Below, piece after piece: positions 6,397 to 11,907 of a stretch of DNA of 11,907 bases. Origin of the DNA: an uncultured bacterium (GTDB lineage Bacteria > Actinomycetota > Coriobacteriia > Coriobacteriales > Coriobacteriaceae); contig CAJMPZ010000063.1 of the NCBI GenBank assembly GCA_905215445.1, forward strand, positions 1-11,907, read 5' to 3'. The translations under genes were made by a program, and so were the position numbers. The notes under the pieces were generated by a model, which searched no databases, was not told the DNA's origin, and was given only the letters and a program-made list of their open reading frames with translations. Position 1 is the first letter of the stretch. Every line of letters starts with the position of its first letter.

Positions 6397-6421
6397 GAAC
6401 AGGCCGTGCGGGAACAGGCCG
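6397..6421. repeat. GAACAGGCCG direct repeat downstream of the ACT gene
   Basis: GAACAGGCCG occurs at 6397-6406 and 6412-6421 (15-base period) just after the ACT stop. It has no hairpin potential of note and no T-tract, so it does not look like a terminator. Confidence 0.5.
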
Positions 6422-6473
6422 GCGCATCTACACCCAAGCACGCCGCCCCCACACGGCCCCGAGAGGAGCGCGC

Positions 6474-7892
6474 ATGGCTTACGACGCCAAGAAAATCTAC
6501 TACCGCTTCGATGACCATCTGAGCCGCCTGGTCTTGGATTATGAGGCGAGCCGCCAGATTTCGCCCGAGAGCGAAAACCTCTACCACGGCATGCCGACTA
6601 ATCCGTATGACGAGGGTCTGTTCGTCGAGCATAACGTCAAGCGCGGCCTGCGTAATGCCGACGGCTCGGGCGTGGTCGCGGGCCTTACCCGCATCTCGGA
6701 CGTGCACGGCTACAACAAGGTCGACGGCAAAGTCGTGCCTGACCAGGGCAAGCTTACGCTGCGCGGCTATAGCATCGAGGATCTGGTCAACAATGCCCAG
6801 GCCGAGAATCGCTATGGCTACGAAGAAGTCGCCTATCTGCTTATCACGGGCTCGCTGCCCAACAAAGAGGAGCTCGACGGTTTTTGCGAGCGCTTGGGCG
6901 CCTTTAGGCATCTGAGCGACGAATACGTCAAAGAGTTCCCCATGACCACGGTGTCGTCGAGCATCATGAATGTGCTTCAGCGAGCCGTGCTGCTGCTCTA
7001 CGCCTTCGACGCCGAGCCCGACGCCATTACACCCGAGCACGAAATCGACGTCGCCATCTCCATGCTCGCCCGTCTCCCCCGCATCGCTGCCTTCGCGCAT
7101 ATGGCCTCGGTCGCCAAGCGCCGCGGCTCCGAGGTTCATGTACCGCACCCCACACCCGGCCTCTCCACCGCCGAGACCATCCTGCAGGTGTTGCGCGGCG
7201 GCATGGAGTTCACCCGCGATGAGGCGATGCTGCTCGACGTGATGCTCATGCTGCATGCCGAGCACGGCGGCGGCAACAACTCCACGTTTGCCTGCCGCGT
7301 GCTGTCCTCCTCGGCCACCGATCCGTATTCCGCCTACGCCGCGGCTATCGGCTCGCTCAAGGGTCCGCGCCACGGCGGCGCCAACGCCAAGGTCGTGTCC
7401 ATGCACGAGGACATCCGTGCGCATGTCTCCAATTGGGGGGACGAGGACGAGGTCGCAGCCTACCTGGGCAAGATTCTCGACAAGCAGGCCTTCGACGGCA
7501 CGGGTCTCATCTACGGCATGGGCCACGCCGTATACACGCTGAGCGACCCGCGCGCCGAGGTGTGTCGCCGTTACGCGCGCACACTGGCCGCCAAGAAGGA
7601 CCTGGGCGATGAGTTCGCACTCATCGAGCGCATCGAGCGCCTGGCACCGCAGGTGATGCGCGACCACGGCATGACCAAGCCTATCTGCGCCAACATCGAC
7701 CTGTACACAGGCTTTATCTACAAGATGCTCGGCGTGCCCGAGACGCTCTTTACGCCGCTATTCGCCGTCGCCCGCATGGCCGGCTGGTCGGCACACCGCA
7801 TGGAAGAGCTCTTCTGCGCGCACCGTATTATTCGCCCGGCCTATCGTCCGGTGATCGAGCCGCTAGCGTACAAGCCGCTCGCCGACCGCTAG
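6474..7892 (+). CDS. citrate synthase (long form)
   Basis: This enzyme condenses acetyl-CoA and oxaloacetate to citrate in the cytoplasm; in an anaerobe with a partial TCA cycle this usually feeds 2-oxoglutarate and glutamate synthesis. GAGAGGAG sits 5 bases before ATG 6474. The catalytic residues are in place: His264 (HAEHGGGNNS), His300 (GPRHGGANAK) and Asp409 (ANIDLYTG). At 472 residues it is longer than the 370-430 usual in bacteria because of an N-terminal extension of about 70 residues before the domain start (GLTRISDVHGY). The loop after the second His reads GMGHAVYTLSDPRA: the Arg of the bacterial GHRVY motif is Ala, and the Arg at the eukaryotic position (GHAVLRKTDPR) is Thr. A related activity such as 2-methylcitrate synthase cannot be excluded. 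It follows the ACT gene and is closed by a strong terminator. Confidence 0.92.
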   Translation: MAYDAKKIYYRFDDHLSRLVLDYEASRQISPESENLYHGMPTNPYDEGLFVEHNVKRGLRNADGSGVVAGLTRISDVHGYNKVDGKVVPDQGKLTLRGYSIEDLVNNAQAENRYGYEEVAYLLITGSLPNKEELDGFCERLGAFRHLSDEYVKEFPMTTVSSSIMNVLQRAVLLLYAFDAEPDAITPEHEIDVAISMLARLPRIAAFAHMASVAKRRGSEVHVPHPTPGLSTAETILQVLRGGMEFTRDEAMLLDVMLMLHAEHGGGNNSTFACRVLSSSATDPYSAYAAAIGSLKGPRHGGANAKVVSMHEDIRAHVSNWGDEDEVAAYLGKILDKQAFDGTGLIYGMGHAVYTLSDPRAEVCRRYARTLAAKKDLGDEFALIERIERLAPQVMRDHGMTKPICANIDLYTGFIYKMLGVPETLFTPLFAVARMAGWSAHRMEELFCAHRIIRPAYRPVIEPLAYKPLADR

Positions 7893-7914
7893 GACGCGAA
7901 CCGTTATAGAACTC

Positions 7915-7955
7915 GAGCGTGGCCAGGGCATCGCCGCCCTCGGCCACGCTTTTTA
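7915..7955 (+). terminator. intrinsic terminator after citrate synthase
   Basis: Perfect 9-bp arms AGCGTGGCC (7916-7924) and GGCCACGCT (7942-7950) enclose a second inner stem AGGGC/GCCCT (7925-7929/7936-7940), directly followed by TTTTT (7950-7954). It lies 23 bases after the citrate synthase stop and ends only 25 bases before the next gene, leaving almost no room for a separate promoter for that gene. Confidence 0.9.
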
Positions 7956-7979
7956 TGCCAGCAGAAAGGGCTGTATCAA

Positions 7980-8822
7980 ATGATTGTGTTTTCCGATATG
8001 GACGGAACGCTGCTGACGAGCGATAAGCAAATGAGCGATGCCACCTGGTCGATGCTCGACGAACTCGCTCGACGCGGAATTGAATTTGTGCCCTGCACGG
8101 GACGTCCGCTGTCGGGCATCTTTGAGCCCATCCTCGCCCATCCTGCCGTGCACTACGCGGTCTGCGCCAATGGTGCCAGCGTCTGGCAGCTCGAGAACGG
8201 TACGCCCACCGATACCTCACGTGCTACGCGCATTTTGAGCCGACCGCTCGACCGCGCCATCGCCCACCGCGTCCATAGCATTGCCGCCGGCCACGATGTG
8301 ACCTTCGATATCTTCGCGGACGGGCAGTGCTTCCTCCCCCGCCCGCTCTACACGCGCCTGGACGAATTCTGTGGCGGCGATCCTCACATCGCGGCTTCGC
8401 TCAAGCGCACGCGAACGCCGATCGACATGGATATCGACAGCAAGATCGACGAGGTCGAGACGCTCGAACGCATCGCCATGTACTGGCACGACCCGGCCGA
8501 TCGCGACGCCATCGCGGCGGAGCTCGACACGCTCGGAGGCATTGAGGTCACACGTTCGTACGCCATGAATATCGAGGTCATGGGCGAGGGCGCCACCAAG
8601 GGAACGGCCCTCACGTGGCTATGCGAGCACTTAGGCGAGCGTCTCGCCGACGCCTGGGCGTTCGGCGACAACATCAACGACATCCCCATGCTGCAGGCAG
8701 CAGGCCACGGCATGGCGATGATCAACGCCGAGCCCGAGGACCGCGAGGTGGCCGACGCCATCACCGGATACGACAACGACCACGACGGCGTCGCCCACAC
8801 CATCATGGCCGCCCTCGCCTAG
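7980..8822 (+). CDS. HAD-IIB (Cof-type) hydrolase
   Basis: This is a cytosolic Mg-dependent phosphatase of the haloacid dehalogenase superfamily; members typically dephosphorylate sugar phosphates, nucleotides or flavin precursors, and the substrate here is unknown. All four motifs are visible in 280 residues: I, DMDGTLL with Asp6 and Asp8; II, CTGR with Thr40; III, Lys207 in GEGATKGTAL; IV, FGDNINDIPML with Asp230 and Asp234. The segment between motifs II and III (about 85-195) is the C2 cap that defines IIB. AAAGGG sits 9 bases before ATG 7980. The gene starts just behind the citrate synthase terminator, so it depends on read-through or on a promoter overlapping that terminator. It converges on a paralogous HAD gene 42 bases away. 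Confidence 0.92.
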   Translation: MIVFSDMDGTLLTSDKQMSDATWSMLDELARRGIEFVPCTGRPLSGIFEPILAHPAVHYAVCANGASVWQLENGTPTDTSRATRILSRPLDRAIAHRVHSIAAGHDVTFDIFADGQCFLPRPLYTRLDEFCGGDPHIAASLKRTRTPIDMDIDSKIDEVETLERIAMYWHDPADRDAIAAELDTLGGIEVTRSYAMNIEVMGEGATKGTALTWLCEHLGERLADAWAFGDNINDIPMLQAAGHGMAMINAEPEDREVADAITGYDNDHDGVAHTIMAALA

Positions 8823-8864
8823 CAGCAGCAACCCGGCAGAAAAGGAACGTCCCTAACTGCTGGA

Positions 8865-9659
8865 TTAAGCAAGGCTCTCCAGAACACGGCGGAGTTCTTG
8901 CTGGACGGCGTGGTCGCGGTTACAACCCACCACGCGATCGGCCACCGCCTTAAGCGCGGGGCGCGCGTTTTCCATCGCGCAGCCCGTGCCGACAAAGCGA
9001 ATGATCTCGTAGTCGTTCATCGAGTCGCCAAACGCCATGACCTCGTCGCGACCAATGCCGTAATGCTCCGCGAGCTGCGCGATACCCGAGGCCTTCGACA
9101 CACCGGGCTGCATGGCATCGATCCACGCGTTGCCCGAAGGCGCAAAAGTAAAGAGCTGACCAAGTTCGCGCTGTAGCACGTACGCACTGTCCATAACCGC
9201 ACTGTCGTCGCAAAAGATACTCGCTTTGATGATATTTACGCTGGGATCGGGCAGCTCCCAAATACGCTCGGCATTGGGAAGGTCCTTATCGACCTCACGC
9301 ACGAACTTGCACTCGTCATCGAGCAGGAAGGACTTGGTTCGGTCAAAGAGCGCAAGATGCAGATTGGGAAACGTCCTGACGGCTTGGGCGAGCCTTCGAA
9401 TCGCCAGGTGGGAATACACCTCACGGTCTACCATCTTACCGTCGGCGTAGACTTGGGCGCCGTTAGCGGCGACAAAGTCCATCTTGTCGCGAACGGGCGC
9501 AAAGAACTCGCACAGGCGATCGTAGCGACGACCTGACGATGCGGCGAAATGCACGCCATGCTCGTGTAGCGCCAGAATCAGTTCGTAGGTCTCGGGAGGC
9601 ACCTGGCCGTTTTCGTCAAGCAGTGTGCCGTCCATATCGGATGCAATCAGTTTAAACAT
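8865..9659 (-). CDS. HAD-IIB (Cof-type) hydrolase, second paralogue
   Basis: This has the same family and general role as the facing gene at 7980, but the sequences differ clearly outside the motifs. In 264 residues: Asp8 and Asp10 (DMDGTLLDENG), Ser42 of motif II (SSGR), Lys189 (GVSKASGI) and Asp212/Asp216 (FGDSMNDYEI), with the C2 cap at about 83-180. ATG 9659 has AAGGGAG 7 bases upstream, and that Shine-Dalgarno lies inside the 3' arm of a long hairpin (9665-9726), so translation may be limited by RNA folding. It lies downstream of adenine deaminase on the same strand with a 171-base gap, and could be read from that promoter if the hairpin is passed. No clear terminator is visible in the 42-base gap to the converging HAD gene. 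Confidence 0.92.
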   Translation of the reverse strand: MFKLIASDMDGTLLDENGQVPPETYELILALHEHGVHFAASSGRRYDRLCEFFAPVRDKMDFVAANGAQVYADGKMVDREVYSHLAIRRLAQAVRTFPNLHLALFDRTKSFLLDDECKFVREVDKDLPNAERIWELPDPSVNIIKASIFCDDSAVMDSAYVLQRELGQLFTFAPSGNAWIDAMQPGVSKASGIAQLAEHYGIGRDEVMAFGDSMNDYEIIRFVGTGCAMENARPALKAVADRVVGCNRDHAVQQELRRVLESLA

Positions 9660-9664
9660 AGAAA

Positions 9665-9726
9665 AGCTCCCTTCGGGCTTGTTGGAATCGAACGTGTATC
9701 CGATTCCAACGTACCCAAAGGGAGCT
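9665..9726 (-). promoter_or_regulatory. long hairpin enclosing the HAD gene's Shine-Dalgarno; possible ade terminator
   Basis: On the minus-strand transcript, AGCTCCCTT (9726-9718) pairs perfectly with AAGGGAGCT (9673-9665), and GTTGGAATCG (9710-9701) pairs perfectly with CGATTCCAAC (9690-9681) around a 10-base loop. Between the two stems there is a T-G wobble and GGG:CCC, leaving only a 3-by-3 internal loop, so about 23 pairs stack in 62 bases. The 3' arm contains AAGGGAG, the ribosome site of the HAD gene, and is followed by TTTTCT and the ATG. It can be read as an imperfect intrinsic terminator of ade, as a translational lock, or as both. No known riboswitch consensus recognised. Confidence 0.7.
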
Positions 9727-9830
9727 CAAATAAGACTCCGCGGGCGTAAACGTTACATAGACCTGGCAAATAGCTCACGCGTGCCAGAGAGCCCACGACC
9801 GCGGCGGCAGGCGACACGCCACCCCGATGA

Positions 9831-11651
9831 CTAGTCGGCGTAGGTGAAGGTTGTAACGTCGAACATGCCCTCGGGGCGGATGCGGAGCGTCGGGATAACC
9901 GGCAGGGGCAGGAAGATGATGCCCATGATGGGGTCGAGCGGCGGCTCAATACCCATGGCGCGTGCCTTGACCATAAAGTCGTCGTGCTGCGCGGCAACGT
10001 CCTCGGCCGTGCCTTCGCTCATAAGGCCACCGAGCGCCAGCGGAATGCGCGCCACGACCTCGCCGTTACGCACCAGCACGTGGCCGCCCTGGCCCACGGC
10101 CTCAACGGCAGCCATCATATCGGCCGCGTTGTCGCCCACCACGCACACGTTGTGCGAGTCGTGGCCGATCGTCGAGGCGATGGCACCGCCCGTAATGGTA
10201 AAGCCACGCACCCAGCCGCGACCAATGTGCTTGCCAACAAGACCCAGGCCCGCAGGGCCATCACCGTCGGCCCCCTCGGCCTGCAGTGACAAGCCGCGGC
10301 CGTGGCGCTCGATCAGCATAATGCGGCGCAGGCCCTCGGCATTCTCGGGACGAGCCATGCCCGTGATGGCCTTGCCCGGCACCACGTCGATCACGGCCTC
10401 GCCCGGCTTAAAGGCATAGTCGAACACGTCAAGCGATAGCTTCGGCAGCTTAACGGAAGCACGCAGCTCATCGGCAAGGGCCGCAACCTCGGCCATCTCG
10501 GGTGCGATCTCGCCCACAAAGGTGCCGTCCTGCGCCACCAGAGCACCGGCGGCATATACGCGATGCGGAGCCGTGGCAAACGTCAGGTCGTTGAGTACCA
10601 GCAGGTCGGCACGCTTGCCCGGGGCGATGGCGCCACGCAGCTCGTGCGGGTCGCGGCAACCGTGGTCCAGGCCAAACGCCTCGGCCGTGGAGAGGGACGC
10701 CATAGAGATGGCAACCACGGGGTCGATACCGGCCTCGATAGCCACGCGACAGGCATTGTCGATCATGCCGGTCGCAAGCGCATCGGAAGGGGCGCGGTCG
10801 TCAGTCGCAAAGCAACAGCGGCGGGCGCGCGCGGGATTCTCCAGCAGCATCGGCGACAGGTTGGCCAGGTCATGGCTGCAGGTGCCCTCGCGCAGCATCA
10901 CGTACATGCCACGAGACAGCTTGTCGAGCGCCTCCTCGGGAATCGTCGACTCATGGTCGGCGATAATGCCCGCCGCGGCATAGGCATTGAGGTCCTTGCC
11001 GGCAACGAGCGGCGCATGGCCGTCGACCTGCTTGGACGGCGTCTGGTTGGCAGCATCGATGCGAGCACAGGTCTCAGGATCGGCCATAAAGACACCCGGC
11101 AGGTTCATCATCTCGCCCAGGCCAAAAACGTCGCCCGGATGCTCGGCAAAAAACGCCTGCATGTCAGCGGCGGTAATCACAGCGCCCGCTTGCTCATCGG
11201 GCAGCGCGGGCACGCACGAAGGCATCATGTACTTGATGGAGATGGGTGTACGGCGGCCGTCCTCGATCATAAAGCGCAGACCGTCCAGGCCCGCCACGTT
11301 GGCAATCTCGTGGCTGTCGGCAATGGCGGTGGTGGTACCGCGCGTCGCCGCCATGCGCGCATACTCGGCGGGGCGGATGTTCGAGGACTCAATGTGCAGA
11401 TGTCCGTCGATAAAACCGGGGGCGAGATAGCGACCCTGGCAGTCGATAACCTCGGCAGCCTCATAGGTACCGGCGGCATCGTCGCGCCCGTTGTAGAGCA
11501 CGCCGACGATTACGCCGTCCTTGACGGCAACGCTACCGGGCGCCACGCGCTGACCGTACACGTCGACAATCTGCGCATTGGCAAACAGCGTGTCGACGGG
11601 CACGCGGCCCTCGGCAGCGTCGATCACAGACCTCATGACCTCAACGGACAT
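9831..11651 (-). CDS. ade: adenine deaminase
   Basis: This enzyme converts adenine to hypoxanthine and ammonia in purine salvage, and belongs to the AdeC type of the amidohydrolase superfamily. ATG 11651 is chosen because AAAGGAG (11663-11657) lies 5 bases upstream; the open frame extends 27 codons further to 11732, but that stretch contains the leader and possible promoter. In the 606-residue product, PGFIDGHLHIESS (78-90) carries the metal-binding H-x-H; IADSHEIANV is at 110-119; DGHAP is at 210-214; HES is at 233-235; and FATDDRAPSD (281-290) supplies the catalytic-region Asp. The C-terminal domain has GAIASTIGHDSHN (489-501) and the LPLPVIPTLR block (581-590), both typical of AdeC. A Gly/Ala-rich insertion of about 20 residues (453-473) follows ERHGR. 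It is probably monocistronic or extends into the HAD gene through the hairpin at 9665-9726. Confidence 0.95.
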   Translation of the reverse strand: MSVEVMRSVIDAAEGRVPVDTLFANAQIVDVYGQRVAPGSVAVKDGVIVGVLYNGRDDAAGTYEAAEVIDCQGRYLAPGFIDGHLHIESSNIRPAEYARMAATRGTTTAIADSHEIANVAGLDGLRFMIEDGRRTPISIKYMMPSCVPALPDEQAGAVITAADMQAFFAEHPGDVFGLGEMMNLPGVFMADPETCARIDAANQTPSKQVDGHAPLVAGKDLNAYAAAGIIADHESTIPEEALDKLSRGMYVMLREGTCSHDLANLSPMLLENPARARRCCFATDDRAPSDALATGMIDNACRVAIEAGIDPVVAISMASLSTAEAFGLDHGCRDPHELRGAIAPGKRADLLVLNDLTFATAPHRVYAAGALVAQDGTFVGEIAPEMAEVAALADELRASVKLPKLSLDVFDYAFKPGEAVIDVVPGKAITGMARPENAEGLRRIMLIERHGRGLSLQAEGADGDGPAGLGLVGKHIGRGWVRGFTITGGAIASTIGHDSHNVCVVGDNAADMMAAVEAVGQGGHVLVRNGEVVARIPLALGGLMSEGTAEDVAAQHDDFMVKARAMGIEPPLDPIMGIIFLPLPVIPTLRIRPEGMFDVTTFTYAD

Positions 11652-11677
11652 ACATACTCCTTTAACCGTAGAAAACA

Positions 11678-11707
11678 GCTGCGGAGCGGACAGGCCTTCA
11701 CCGCAGC
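11678..11707 (-). promoter_or_regulatory. GC-rich hairpin in the ade leader
   Basis: In the minus-strand leader GCTGCGG (11707-11701) pairs perfectly with CCGCAGC (11684-11678) around a 16-base loop and is followed by TGTTTTCT. It sits between the proposed promoter and the ade ribosome site, where a weak attenuator could act. The T-run is short and the stem only 7 bp. No purine riboswitch core is recognisable. Confidence 0.35.
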
Positions 11708-11719
11708 AAGACAATAGCC

Positions 11720-11747
11720 ATTGTATGCCCAAACGATGGGTCGGGAA
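11720..11747 (-). promoter_or_regulatory. possible ade promoter
   Basis: On the minus strand TACAAT (11725-11720) is a good -10, with TTCCCG (11747-11742, 3 of 6 matches) as a weak -35 at 16 bases. This would give a leader of about 60 bases before ATG 11651. Confidence 0.4.
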
Positions 11748-11798
11748 TACACCCCCCTCCGCTTAACGGCACACGCCACCCCGCGCAATGAGAAGGAG

Positions 11799-11867
11799 TG
11801 TCCCCCTACGACTACTCATTTATGTCTGTCCCCAATGAGTACCCCGATGTTCTGGCAACGACAGACA
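11799..11867 (+). repeat. interlocked inverted repeats with TGTCCCC motifs (pseudoknot-like or REP-like)
   Basis: TACTCATT (11813-11820) pairs perfectly with AATGAGTA (11834-11841). TGTCTGTC (11823-11830), inside that loop, pairs perfectly with GACAGACA (11860-11867) downstream. The order is that of an H-type pseudoknot with loops of 2, 3 and 18 bases. TGTCCCC occurs at 11799-11805 and 11827-11833. I find no coding frame of note in 11733-11907. It may be a dispersed REP-like repeat (GTCCCC-rich repeats often accompany RAYT transposases), part of a mobile-element end, or an RNA structure; it may continue past the window. Confidence 0.5.
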
Positions 11868-11907
11868 CTATGACCCAATCCGAGGGCACTAAAAAGATAG
11901 GAGCCCC

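Noticed and set aside
5985..7667. 560-codon open frame on the minus strand opposite the ACT and citrate synthase genes
   Set aside because: It is the antisense shadow of two clearly conserved high-G+C genes. Its Gly/Val/His/Ala-rich product has no motif and it would cover the ACT promoter and both genes.
8822..8863. CAGCAG/CTGCTG pairing between the converging HAD genes as a terminator
   Set aside because: It has only 6 bp around a 30-base loop and no T-tract on either strand.
10563..11717. 384-codon plus-strand open frame opposite adenine deaminase
   Set aside because: It lies wholly antisense to ade, is rich in Arg/Gly/His as expected for such a shadow, and has no convincing ribosome site.
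11652..11732. 27-codon N-terminal extension of adenine deaminase
   Set aside because: ATG 11651 has a near-perfect ribosome site and the family start; the extension has none and covers the leader hairpin and a possible promoter.
1..11907. CRISPR array, rRNA or complete tRNA genes
   Set aside because: No regularly spaced repeats of CRISPR size, and no tRNA cloverleaf or conserved rRNA segments were seen on either strand.

Overview
The window looks like a chromosomal piece from a high-G+C anaerobic actinobacterium, most likely a member of the Coriobacteriia and perhaps Collinsella-like. This is an inference from base composition, the style of the proteins and the gene mix; there is no rRNA or other marker to fix the taxon. 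It divides into an accessory-looking left half (1 to about 5870) and a housekeeping right half (about 6040 to 11651), followed by a structured non-coding right edge.

Left half: a minus-strand ABC transporter cluster starts near 4066. It encodes a 740-residue permease that is an internal tandem duplication, then an ATPase, then after a 153-base gap a separate paralogous permease that leaves the window at position 1. All three permease units carry the same signature, an N-G-x-G turn followed by Tyr-Pro. Divergent from the cluster is a plus-strand pair, a four-helix DUF2975 membrane protein and a small YozG-like XRE regulator. The AT-rich gap between the two units holds a perfect TTTAACA/TGTTAAA inverted repeat overlapping a plausible promoter. 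The arrangement suggests an ABC exporter or immunity system beside a small regulator and membrane-partner pair. Immediately after the regulator's stop codon, in the same frame, comes the headless catalytic domain of a tyrosine recombinase. It is followed by a second decayed reading frame with two TAG stops and by a cluster of hairpins. This looks like the scar of a lost integrative element.

Right half: a promoter with an overlapping inverted repeat leads into a UPF0237-type ACT-domain protein and a long citrate synthase, closed by a strong intrinsic terminator (7915-7955). Two HAD-IIB (Cof-type) phosphatases face each other (7980-8822 plus, 8865-9659 minus). Upstream of the second HAD gene on the minus strand is adenine deaminase (9831-11651). 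Between them lies a 62-base long hairpin whose 3' arm contains the Shine-Dalgarno sequence of the HAD gene, so it may be both the ade terminator and a translational switch.

The right edge (about 11799-11867) has two perfect 8-bp inverted repeats interlocked in H-type pseudoknot order, with repeated TGTCCCC motifs. It may be a REP-like repeat or a structured RNA. The best candidates for something undescribed are the duplicated-permease ABC cluster with its regulator, the Shine-Dalgarno-containing hairpin and the right-edge pseudoknot.
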